Positions 25,218 through 33,310 of a stretch of DNA of 64,000 bases are shown here, piece by piece. The notes beneath the pieces are model-generated. The model was not told the DNA's origin. It was given only the letters and a program-made list of their open reading frames with translations, and made no database searches. Positions within the stretch are counted from its first letter, which is position 1. Each line of letters starts with the position of its first letter. Made by a program: the position numbers and the translations under genes. Source of the DNA: Gemmatimonadaceae bacterium (GTDB lineage Bacteria > Gemmatimonadota > Gemmatimonadetes > Gemmatimonadales > Gemmatimonadaceae); contig JAIEMN010000002.1 in the NCBI GenBank assembly GCA_019752115.1, forward strand, positions 156,540 through 220,539. Reading direction: 5' to 3'.

Positions 25218-26741
25218 CTATCGCCGAACCGGCGGCTCGAAGTGCGCCGATGCGCGGTGCTCAAGCACATCGACAAGCTTCCATTCGCGCAGAACCAGCC
25301 TCATTTCGTCAGCGGCAAAGCGCGGCGGACCGTCGCCAAGCAGCGCCTTCTGGCGGATTCGCCGAATGCCCGGGAAAACAATGCCGCTTTCCTCGACCAA
25401 GGCGTATCTCGTCTCTAGTGGCGTGCAGCAGCCGTGCTGAGTACTCGCGACCGATAATTCGAGATACTGCAGGGGATTTAACTCGGCGGCCACCGGCATC
25501 TGTACGCCTCCGCTGAGGTCGCCCAGGAACAACCAAGTGTGTACCCGCTCGTGGGCATCGCCTCGACTTGAATCAAGCAGGAGACCAATTCGGCGAGACC
25601 GATGCTGAAACACGGTCCCGATTCTTAGTGGCGCGCTGATCGAATCGCCCAGACGGAATTGCGCCGCGAGGATCGAAGCATCGAGGCTTCCGCCCGATAC
25701 CAGCGGGCGCGGCGACTGTAAGAGGAGCACCCCGGAGCGCACGAGCTTCCTGCGCAGCGATCGCATATCCCCGCGATCCGTCAGGTCGCGCATCGCCCCT
25801 CTCGAATCGGCCGGCTCATTTTCACGAACTTCTCCGACGAAGTACGCGGTGTCGATCCGATTGGTCCGCAAGAGGTACTGCCCTCGGGCGACCTCGGGTA
25901 GGATCCCGGTGCTGTCCGTCTGTCCGTTGACATGATAAGCCACCCGCAGTCGGATGGAGTCTTCAAGGCTGACGGAATCAATGACCCACGCGTCCCGCAC
26001 CGCGCGAAGAGCGCCCGGGTCACCGCCACGCCCCAGCGTCAACAGCAACGTGAACACCCGAAAAAGCAATAGCAGAACGACAGCGCTTCGCGCCCACACA
26101 ACACTCGGGCGCCGCAGGTAAACCCAGCCGACGATTGCAACCGGAGCGAGCAGACTGATCCGATACAGCGCAGTGAGCACCGCCGGATTCAGCGGCGCCC
26201 GCACGCCAACCGAAAACCCGAAGGCGGCGTTGTATAACAGCAGACTACTGAGTCCCGTGAACAGCATGACGACGAGTGTGCCTACAACGATTCCGCGAAT
26301 GCTGCGGGAGACGGCCCCGACCGCCATCGCAACGAGCAGCCAACTCAGGACCATCTGCGCGCTCAGCACGAGATCGCCGAAGGCCCGTTCGATCGGCACG
26401 CCTCCGCGCACCTGCACCACCCATTGCATAGCAAGCGGTACACCAAAGAAGCACACCAGCGCCGCAATCAATTTTGCCAGAAATAGGCTCGCGGCGTCGA
26501 TTGGCCTGCCCACCCAATGCGCCGTCGCATCCAGCGGAGCGTCGCTGACCATCAGAACGGCAACGGCCACACCGGCGACGACCAGCACGAAGACCGGAAT
26601 CACGGCGACTCCGGTGCCCCATACGTCGAACGCGGCGGCGCTTGCTGCGAGCACGGACAGCGCTCCAATGGCCGCGAGCCACCAAATGGCCCGTTTGAGT
26701 TCCCACCGCAGTAGGTGAAGCACGTGCCCAGGCGACGTCAC
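25218..26741 (-). CDS. ABC transporter-associated membrane protein, permease-like (first of two paralogues by position, last in operon)
   Basis: 507 residues. About six hydrophobic segments in the first ~245 residues (for example WWLAAIGALSVLAASAAAF) are followed by a ~260-residue extracytoplasmic beta-type region without known motif. It resembles its neighbour (26738-28321) in layout: an N-terminal RWELKRAIWW against KWDLVRMRWW, and a DAPL...GRPI loop in both. The start overlaps the neighbour's stop (ATGA). Together with the ATPase and the YtrA-type regulator this looks like an exporter or cell-envelope stress ABC system. The substrate is unknown. The reading frame ends in a 130-base spacer with a weak hairpin. 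Confidence 0.75.
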   Translation of the reverse strand: MTSPGHVLHLLRWELKRAIWWLAAIGALSVLAASAAAFDVWGTGVAVIPVFVLVVAGVAVAVLMVSDAPLDATAHWVGRPIDAASLFLAKLIAALVCFFGVPLAMQWVVQVRGGVPIERAFGDLVLSAQMVLSWLLVAMAVGAVSRSIRGIVVGTLVVMLFTGLSSLLLYNAAFGFSVGVRAPLNPAVLTALYRISLLAPVAIVGWVYLRRPSVVWARSAVVLLLLFRVFTLLLTLGRGGDPGALRAVRDAWVIDSVSLEDSIRLRVAYHVNGQTDSTGILPEVARGQYLLRTNRIDTAYFVGEVRENEPADSRGAMRDLTDRGDMRSLRRKLVRSGVLLLQSPRPLVSGGSLDASILAAQFRLGDSISAPLRIGTVFQHRSRRIGLLLDSSRGDAHERVHTWLFLGDLSGGVQMPVAAELNPLQYLELSVASTQHGCCTPLETRYALVEESGIVFPGIRRIRQKALLGDGPPRFAADEMRLVLREWKLVDVLEHRASAHFEPPVRR

Positions 26742-28321
26742 GGGAAGCGCCCTAGCTGGGTCGCAGGTGCAAACGTCGCGCGCACCTGAGCGCGTTGGGG
26801 CGCCGACAGTCGAAACACCTCGAGACTATCGACCGATCGGGCGGCAAGCGGCGGAGGGGTAAAGCTGAGAGTCTCCACACGCTTGTACAATCCCGGAAGG
26901 ATCATGGCGCTGTACATGGAATTGGATCCATTCATGGATACCGCCTCTGCGTTCGCGCGTCCGTTCCTCCACAAGCGCGTCGCGTAATGTCCAAAGAAGA
27001 GAGGATCTTCTGACGATTCGTCGATCGGCGGAGCGGCTCCGATCGACGTGCGTACCAGTCCCCATTCCAGACGCCCCTCTGCGAGCTGCTGCTCAACGTG
27101 CCACTGCACTGGCCCACGGCTTGGCGCGGCACCGGCCCGCAAGGAGAGCCTCCCTTCGGGTGTGGCGGAGAACGTCGCGACTGTTCCGCTCAGTGAGAGC
27201 TTCTGGACTCTCGAGAGCGCGGTATCAACGGTCGCCACGACGAGAACACCCGTCGCGTGGCGCACGCCAGCGGCGTCAGGTGCCGAAAAGAACAGATCAC
27301 GAGTCGTCGACGCACCACTTCCGGAGCTCGACATCCCGTTCATTCGAAACTCCACACGCCCTGCTCCCGACGCATCCGTGATTGAGATGGAATCAGCCGA
27401 GTGACGTGACGGCACGACTCGCGCCCCGGACACCTGATTTGCCCCGACCAGATTGAATACCGTGCTGAGGCCCTCGGTGCGCACGAACAGATTCGAGAGC
27501 CGAACACCATCAGCGCGACCGACGGTGGAAAGATGAAACGCGACGCGCAATACGTGCGGCTGTTCGAACGAAACCGAATCGATGGTCATCGGGAGCGAGT
27601 CGCGAATGATGGCACTTCTAGCGCTTCTGCTCATGCCGGGGCGGTACAGCTGTGACTTCGTGCTCACCAGACTTTCGAGCACTGTCACACACAGCATCGC
27701 CGTCGCCGCCGCCCGAGGTGACCACTTCCAGCGATAGAGCGCCGCAACAATGATCGTCAGCGCAAGCGAGGCGACCCACGGGACCTCAGGGTTGCTCCAC
27801 CAAGCGGAGCTGTGCAGCGCCCAACTGGCAAGTGCATTGACCAGCAGCGACGCCAACCAAACGGCTCCACACGCGACCAGACTGGTCGTCGCCGCGCCCC
27901 AACACAGCCAGCCGAACACGAGCGCACCGACTCCAACCACGATTCCGCCGAGGTGTGCGAGGCGCACGGGCATCGGCTCCTGGAACTGCGATAGCGGCCC
28001 AACAGCGAGAACCAAGGACGGGACGCCAATCGCGAGCGTCAGCACCATCATCTTGCTGACCGGCACGGCCCACCAGCGAATGGGCCGTCCACGGTAGAAC
28101 GCGTCTGGTGACAGCGGCGCATCGCCTTGCACGGTCACAATCACCGAGAGCGGAATAAGTAGCCCTCCGAGCGCCGTGATCCAAAAGGTTGGATCAGTGG
28201 TCCACGTGCGCATCGAGACGCCCGTCTGGACGGCAAGCAGCACGCTCACACTCACGATCCACCACCGCATCCGTACCAGATCCCACTTCGCCAGGTGCCA
28301 GACCATGCGCCACGCGTTCAT
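26738..28321 (-). CDS. ABC transporter-associated membrane protein, permease-like paralogue
   Basis: 527 residues. Roughly six membrane segments in residues 20-245 (for example WIVSVSVLLAVQTGVSM and VWLASLLVNALASWAL), then a large extracytoplasmic domain of about 280 residues. The DAPLSPDAFYRGRPIRWW loop matches the equivalent loop of the next gene (DAPLDATAHWVGRPID), so the two arose by duplication and may form a heterodimeric permease. ATG 28321 overlaps the ATPase stop by four bases. The large external domain is unusual for an ABC-2 type permease and could sense a ligand or the envelope state. Confidence 0.78.
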   Translation of the reverse strand: MNAWRMVWHLAKWDLVRMRWWIVSVSVLLAVQTGVSMRTWTTDPTFWITALGGLLIPLSVIVTVQGDAPLSPDAFYRGRPIRWWAVPVSKMMVLTLAIGVPSLVLAVGPLSQFQEPMPVRLAHLGGIVVGVGALVFGWLCWGAATTSLVACGAVWLASLLVNALASWALHSSAWWSNPEVPWVASLALTIIVAALYRWKWSPRAAATAMLCVTVLESLVSTKSQLYRPGMSRSARSAIIRDSLPMTIDSVSFEQPHVLRVAFHLSTVGRADGVRLSNLFVRTEGLSTVFNLVGANQVSGARVVPSRHSADSISITDASGAGRVEFRMNGMSSSGSGASTTRDLFFSAPDAAGVRHATGVLVVATVDTALSRVQKLSLSGTVATFSATPEGRLSLRAGAAPSRGPVQWHVEQQLAEGRLEWGLVRTSIGAAPPIDESSEDPLFFGHYATRLWRNGRANAEAVSMNGSNSMYSAMILPGLYKRVETLSFTPPPLAARSVDSLEVFRLSAPQRAQVRATFAPATQLGRFP

Positions 28322-29211
28322 GCGCCCGCCTGCACCGCGAGATACAGCTCTTTCAGCGTCAGCGGTCGTGCGGGCTGCTCCAGGACTGCGCCAGCGAACA
28401 GGTCCGGTGTCAGCCTTTCACTGGCCGGCACCACCGCCATCAATCGCTGCCCCGCCCGCTCCACCTGCTTCCACGAATCCGGCACGCGCACGTCGCTCGC
28501 CGCCCCATTCAACGTGAACTCCACGCGCCGGTACATCTCCCGCAACTGCTCCACCGGCCCTTCCAGCTGCAGCTTCGCCCCCTTCAGGAACCCCGCGTAG
28601 TCCACCACCGTGTCCACCTCGGCGATGTCATGCGTGCTCATGAGCACACTCCACCCCTCGTCGCCGGCGACATCGAGCAGGCCTCGCACCAGCTCGTCCT
28701 TCACCGCGACGTCCATGCCGGTGAAGGGCTCGTCCATCAGCAACACCTTGGGACGCGGCGCGAGCGCGCAGAGCAGCGCCGCCTTCATGCGCTGCCCGCG
28801 CGACATCTTGCCGAGCTTCTGCTTGGGGTCGAGATCGAAGCGCTCACGCAGCGATGCCGCGAGCGCCGTGTCCCACGTGGGATAGAGCGGCGCGCAGTAC
28901 GCCTCGAGCTGCTCCTCACGCATCCAGTCGGGGAGCTGCTGCCCTTCGGCCACGTAAGCGATCTGCTGCCGCTGCGCGAGCGTGAGCTTGCTTACGGGTG
29001 TGCCAAAGATCTCCACCGACCCGGCACGCGCGCGCTCCACACCAATCAGCAGCCGCAGCAGCGTGGTCTTGCCGGCGCCGTTTGCGCCGAGCAGCACATA
29101 CATCGCCCCCTCGGGGACGGTGAGGTCGAGCTGGTCGAGCACCACCTTGCGCCCGTAGCGATGCGAAACGCCGCGCAACGCAATCGCGGCGCGCACTGAC
29201 TCATTGGCCAT
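28318..29211 (-). CDS. ABC transporter ATP-binding protein
   Basis: 297 residues. Walker A GANGAGKTTL, Q-loop region, signature MSRGQRMK (variant of LSGGQ), Walker B VLLMDEPFTGMD and switch His in MSTHDIAEVD are all intact. The last ~70 residues form an extra domain that may contact the permeases. It begins three bases after the GntR regulator stop and overlaps the first membrane gene by four bases, so all four genes are one operon. It resembles the YtrB/YhcG type of ATPase that goes with YtrA regulators. Confidence 0.93.
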   Translation of the reverse strand: MANESVRAAIALRGVSHRYGRKVVLDQLDLTVPEGAMYVLLGANGAGKTTLLRLLIGVERARAGSVEIFGTPVSKLTLAQRQQIAYVAEGQQLPDWMREEQLEAYCAPLYPTWDTALAASLRERFDLDPKQKLGKMSRGQRMKAALLCALAPRPKVLLMDEPFTGMDVAVKDELVRGLLDVAGDEGWSVLMSTHDIAEVDTVVDYAGFLKGAKLQLEGPVEQLREMYRRVEFTLNGAASDVRVPDSWKQVERAGQRLMAVVPASERLTPDLFAGAVLEQPARPLTLKELYLAVQAGA

Positions 29212-29214
29212 GCG

Positions 29215-29643
29215 TCACTCCAGTTCGTCCGCATCATCCGATGCGGCCCGTGAAGACGTGGATCCGCCGGACAACTCCGCCCAGCGTGCCGACACCGCAT
29301 CCAGGACATCCTGCTCACGCACGCCCAGTCGGCGCGCTTCCACTACCAACTGCTCCACCTGCGTGCTGAGCAGCGCGCGCCGCTCGGCTCGCGACGACCG
29401 GGCGGCTTCCGCCACGACCGTGCCAACCCCGGGGAGCACCTGCAGCACCCCGTTGCGCACCAGCTCCTGCACCACCTTGTGGGCGGTGTTGGGATTGATC
29501 TTGAGCGCCTGACTCAGCTCCCGCACCGACGGAAAGGGCGCCCCCGGCGGCATGACGCCACTGACGACCGCCTTGGTGGCCGCGTAGACGACCTGCCGGT
29601 AGGGCGATTCGCCCGGAACGAGGGTGACCGGAAAGGGGAGCAC
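29215..29643 (-). CDS. GntR-family (YtrA subfamily) transcriptional repressor
   Basis: 142 residues from GTG 29643. Winged helix-turn-helix with the GntR pattern PSVRELSQALKINPNTAHKV and the wing VLPGVGTVVA, followed by a short two-helix effector tail (about residues 85-125). The short tail is the mark of the YtrA subfamily, which represses adjacent ABC operons and responds to cell-wall antibiotics or envelope stress in known cases. The operator directly upstream matches the known subfamily consensus. The reading frame starts two bases from the operator, so the message may be nearly leaderless. Confidence 0.92.
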   Translation of the reverse strand: MLPFPVTLVPGESPYRQVVYAATKAVVSGVMPPGAPFPSVRELSQALKINPNTAHKVVQELVRNGVLQVLPGVGTVVAEAARSSRAERRALLSTQVEQLVVEARRLGVREQDVLDAVSARWAELSGGSTSSRAASDDADELE

Positions 29644-29644
29644 G

Positions 29645-29669
29645 AGTGTACTATCTGTCCTAGTACACT
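29645..29669. promoter_or_regulatory. YtrA-type operator, AGTGTA-N13-TACACT
   Basis: AGTGTACTA and TAGTACACT are perfect inverted copies with a 7-base spacer, so AGTGTA and TACACT are separated by exactly 13 bases. This is the published consensus for YtrA-subfamily repressors, and it abuts the start codon of such a repressor. Autoregulation of the four-gene operon is very likely. Confidence 0.85.
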
Positions 29670-29761
29670 AAAACGCAAGCACGGCGACCGAACCGCCCCC
29701 CGCAGCGCCGACCGCGGCCATCTCGTAGACTCCGGCGTCCCTCCTTTCCCCCGGAGTTTTC

Positions 29762-32686
29762 ATGACCCTCCGTCTGCATCTGACGCTGACCGCCTCCGCG
29801 CTCTGCGTCCTCTCCGCGTCCTCCGCGCCCCTCGCGGCGCAAGGCGCCGCCCCGCGCCCCATCACCGCCGCCGACATCTCGGCCTGGAAGAACATTCGCA
29901 GCCAGCAGCTCTCGAACGACGGCAGCTGGTTCGCCTACATCCAGGCGCCCAATGAAGGCGACGCCGAAGTGATCGTGCGCCAGACCACGGCCGCCGGCAC
30001 CGTGCGCCGTTACCCCATCGGCGAGGCGCCCGCCGCCGGTGGTGGCCCGGGCGGTGGCGGTGGTGGTGGGCTGATCCTGTCCGGCGACGGCAAGTGGGTC
30101 GCCATGCTGGTCTATCCCAAGAGCGCCGAGCAGAAGCGGATGCGGCAGCAGCGCCGCCCCGTGCAGAGCAAGGCGCTGGTGGTGAACCTCGCCACCGGAG
30201 AGCAGCGCGAGTTCGAGCGGGTGCGTCGCATCGCCTTCGGCGGCGAGAGCCCCAAGTTCCTCGGCCTGCAGCTCTATGGCGCTGACGCCCCCGGTGGTGG
30301 TGGCGGCGGCGGTGGTGCTGGCGGCCCGCAGCCCGGTGCGCCGGGGATGGGCGGCAATCCGCTCGGCGGTGGCGGCGGCCGCGTGGATGGCACCGACATG
30401 CTCCTCTACGAGCTCGGCACGTCCAATGTGTTCAATGTCGGCAACGTCGCCGACTTCGCGTTCGACGAAAAGGGTCGCTGGCTCGCGTACGCGATCGATG
30501 CGCGCGAGATGGCCGGCAACGGCGTGCAGTTGCGTGACCTCGCCAACGGCACGGTGAAGGTGATCGACGCCAGCAAGGCGCTCTACCGTCGCCTCGCGTG
30601 GAGCGATTCGCTCGATGCGTTCGCGTTCCTCAAGGGCACCGCCGATAGCGCCGGCACCGACACCACGTGGGCCGCAATTGGCGTCAGCAAGGTCGCCACG
30701 CCGGCGATGCAGCAGGTGCAGGTCGGACTCGGTGGCAAGGCCACGCTTCCCACCGGGATGGAAGTCAGCCCCGACCGCGCGCCGCGGTGGATGGAGTCGC
30801 TCGATGGCCTGGTGATTGGCCTGCGCGTCGCCACGCCGCCAGTGCCGAAGAGCGAACTGCTCGAAGACGACGAAAAGCCCACGCTCATTCTGTGGCACCA
30901 CAAGGACCCGCGTCTCCAGAGCATGCAGCTCGTGCAGGAGCAGGCCGACAAGGGCTTCTCCTTCCTCGCGACCTACTTCCCGGCCACGCAGCAGGTGGTC
31001 CAGCTCACCGACGACAAGGTGCGCACCGCCACCTTCGCCGGCCGTGACAGCAAGCTTCTGGGCACGGATGTCTCGCCGTACGAACGCCAGACGAGCGTGG
31101 ACGGCATTCAGCGCCGCGATGTGTACGTGATTGACGCGCGCACCGGCGAGAAGACGCTGGTCAAGAAAGAGGCGCACTCGGTCTCGCAGCTCTCGCCCGA
31201 CGGGCGCACGGTGCTCTTCTGGGATGACGGCCACTGGCAGGCGTACGACGTCGCCACCAAGGTGACGACGAACATCACCAAGGCCGCACCGGTGAGCTTT
31301 GTCGACACCGAAGACGACCACAATGTCGACCGGCCGCCCACGCAGGTCATCGGCTTCAGCAAGGATGGCAAGTCGGTGTTGCTGCAGGACAACTATGACA
31401 TCTGGCGGGTCGGGCTCGCCGGCGGGTCGTACCTCAACCTCACCAGCGACGGCAAGGCCAAGCGCATCCGCTACCAGCGGCGCGTGGGCTTCGACCCGCG
31501 CGAGCGCGCCATCGATCTCACCAAGCCGATGTACGTGATGGCCATGCAGGCCCGCACCAAGAAGGAAGCGATGGTGCGTGTCGATGGCGTCAAGGGTGGC
31601 GTGGTGGCCGTCAGCGGCTGGCGCGACACGCGCATCGCGCCCATGAAGGCAAAGGATGCCGAGGTGTGGGTGGCGTCCATCCAGACGTCGGCGCGCTTCC
31701 CCGATTACTGGCGCGTGGCGTTCGCAAACAACGCGCTGGCCGACTCGGTGCGCCTCTCCGATGCCAACCCCAACATGAACGGCGTGGCCTGGAGCCCCGG
31801 CTCCCGGCTGGTGGACTACGTCACCGAAAAGGGCGACTCGCTGCAGGGCGTGCTGTACCTGCCCGCGGGGTATCAGGAAGGGAAGACGTATCCGACGCTC
31901 ACGTTCATCTACGAACTGCAGTCGGATGCACTCAACAGCTTCTACTCCCCGACCTTCTCGAGCTCACCGAATGCCCTGATCGGCGTGCACACCTCGCGTG
32001 GCTACGCCGTGTTCCTCCCCGACATCGTGTACAAGATCAACGATCCGGGGATGAGCGCCGTGTGGAGCGTGGTCCCGGCCGTGAAGGCCGCCATCAAGAC
32101 CGGCATCGTGGATTCGGCCAACGTGGGGCTGCACGGCCACTCGTGGGGCGGTTACCAGACCAGCTTCCTCGTCACGCAGACCAACATCTTCAAGAGTGCC
32201 GTGGCCGGCGCCCCGCTCACCGACATGGTGAGCATGTACAGCTCGGTCTACTGGAACACCGGCGGCGCGAATCAGGGAATCTTCCAGAGCTCGCAGGGGC
32301 GCTTCAAGGGGAACTTCCTCGAGAACAAGGACGCCTACGAGCGCAATTCCCCCAACCGCTTTGCCGACAAGGTGAAGACACCGCTGATCATCCTGCACGA
32401 CGACAAGGACGGCGCGGTGGACTTCAACCAGGGCATCACCTACTACAACACGCTGCGCCAGCTGAACAAGGATGTGATCCTGCTCGAGTACGTGGGCGAG
32501 AATCACGGCCTCGCGCAGCTCCGCAACCGCAAGGACTACAGCCAGCGCCTCATCGAATACTGGGACACATATCTCAAGGCGCAGCCGGCACCGGAGTGGC
32601 TCAAGAACGGCATTCCGCGCCTCAAGATGGATGAACACCTGCGCGAGCAGGCCAAGAAGCTGCAGCTCAAGAAGATCGCGATGTAG
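29762..32686 (+). CDS. Exported S9 prolyl-oligopeptidase family peptidase
   Basis: 974 residues. Signal peptide ending APLAAQG, a beta-propeller domain, then an alpha/beta-hydrolase domain. The catalytic Ser is S794 in GLHGHSWGGYQ, the Asp lies in LHDDKDGAVDF and the His in GENHGLAQ. The propeller has two glycine-rich inserts (about residues 95-105 and 180-215) that break otherwise regular blades. It likely trims peptides in the periplasm or outside. ATG 29762 follows a CGGAG four bases upstream of TTTTC. A perfect intrinsic terminator follows. Family is sure; substrate specificity is not. Confidence 0.92.
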   Translation: MTLRLHLTLTASALCVLSASSAPLAAQGAAPRPITAADISAWKNIRSQQLSNDGSWFAYIQAPNEGDAEVIVRQTTAAGTVRRYPIGEAPAAGGGPGGGGGGGLILSGDGKWVAMLVYPKSAEQKRMRQQRRPVQSKALVVNLATGEQREFERVRRIAFGGESPKFLGLQLYGADAPGGGGGGGGAGGPQPGAPGMGGNPLGGGGGRVDGTDMLLYELGTSNVFNVGNVADFAFDEKGRWLAYAIDAREMAGNGVQLRDLANGTVKVIDASKALYRRLAWSDSLDAFAFLKGTADSAGTDTTWAAIGVSKVATPAMQQVQVGLGGKATLPTGMEVSPDRAPRWMESLDGLVIGLRVATPPVPKSELLEDDEKPTLILWHHKDPRLQSMQLVQEQADKGFSFLATYFPATQQVVQLTDDKVRTATFAGRDSKLLGTDVSPYERQTSVDGIQRRDVYVIDARTGEKTLVKKEAHSVSQLSPDGRTVLFWDDGHWQAYDVATKVTTNITKAAPVSFVDTEDDHNVDRPPTQVIGFSKDGKSVLLQDNYDIWRVGLAGGSYLNLTSDGKAKRIRYQRRVGFDPRERAIDLTKPMYVMAMQARTKKEAMVRVDGVKGGVVAVSGWRDTRIAPMKAKDAEVWVASIQTSARFPDYWRVAFANNALADSVRLSDANPNMNGVAWSPGSRLVDYVTEKGDSLQGVLYLPAGYQEGKTYPTLTFIYELQSDALNSFYSPTFSSSPNALIGVHTSRGYAVFLPDIVYKINDPGMSAVWSVVPAVKAAIKTGIVDSANVGLHGHSWGGYQTSFLVTQTNIFKSAVAGAPLTDMVSMYSSVYWNTGGANQGIFQSSQGRFKGNFLENKDAYERNSPNRFADKVKTPLIILHDDKDGAVDFNQGITYYNTLRQLNKDVILLEYVGENHGLAQLRNRKDYSQRLIEYWDTYLKAQPAPEWLKNGIPRLKMDEHLREQAKKLQLKKIAM

Positions 32687-32705
32687 TCGCAGCGCCGGCA
32701 TACAG

Positions 32706-32743
32706 AACGGCGGGGTCTGGCAAGCCAGACCCCGCCGTTTTTT
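32706..32743 (+). terminator. Perfect rho-independent terminator
   Basis: A 14-bp GC-rich stem with perfect arms (GGCGGGGTCTGGC and its complement) and an AA loop is followed by six T residues, 20 bases after the S9 peptidase stop. It can also serve the convergent cupredoxin gene to some degree through the A-run on the other side. Confidence 0.95.
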
Positions 32744-32757
32744 GCATGCGCGTGCGG

Positions 32758-33237
32758 TTACTTCACCGAGAATGACTGGACCATCCCCTTTTCCGTGTGC
32801 GCCCGACCATCGCGCGTCGGGATCAGGCAGGCGAGCACATACTTACCCGGCTTGAGCCGTGCGGTGAGGAAAGCTTCCTGCTTGGGCGCAATCGTCGACG
32901 TCTGCCCGAGCGTCGTCATCCACGCGGGGATGATCCCGCCACGATGATAGGTATCGAGGAAGTCGCGCATGGTGTGATTGTCCGGCAGCTGTAACAACGT
33001 CATCGCGTGCACGTCCTCGCCGTTGTTCACGAGATTGAACGTGATCGTGCCGGCGCTCAGGACCTGCGGCAGCGCGAAGGCGTAGTCGATGCCGCTCACG
33101 GTCACGAGATCAATCTTCTGCACCGGCGCCGGCGCGGGCGGGGCCTTGGCGGGTGCGGCGGGCTTGGCCTGAGCGACCAGCAGCGTGGGGATGGCACAGC
33201 TCGCCACGATGGCGAGGCCGAGCACGAGTCGACGCAT
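32758..33237 (-). CDS. Small secreted cupredoxin-like protein
   Basis: 159 residues from ATG 33237, which has a good GGAGGT six bases upstream. Signal peptide ending LLVAQA, a Pro/Ala spacer, then a ~110-residue beta-sandwich. A plausible type 1 copper set is present: H77 (GEDVHAM), C137 (YVLACLIPT), H147 (GRAHTEKG) and M152. The C-to-H distance of ten residues is longer than in plastocyanin or azurin but recurs in unassigned cupredoxins. It could be an electron carrier or a copper chaperone. Copper binding is inferred from ligands only. Confidence 0.75.
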   Translation of the reverse strand: MRRLVLGLAIVASCAIPTLLVAQAKPAAPAKAPPAPAPVQKIDLVTVSGIDYAFALPQVLSAGTITFNLVNNGEDVHAMTLLQLPDNHTMRDFLDTYHRGGIIPAWMTTLGQTSTIAPKQEAFLTARLKPGKYVLACLIPTRDGRAHTEKGMVQSFSVK

Positions 33238-33310
33238 GAGACCTCCGGTGGGATGGGCGCACTGCATGGCACGCGCCACCACGATGGGGCCGGAACGTCG
33301 GGCGGTCAAT

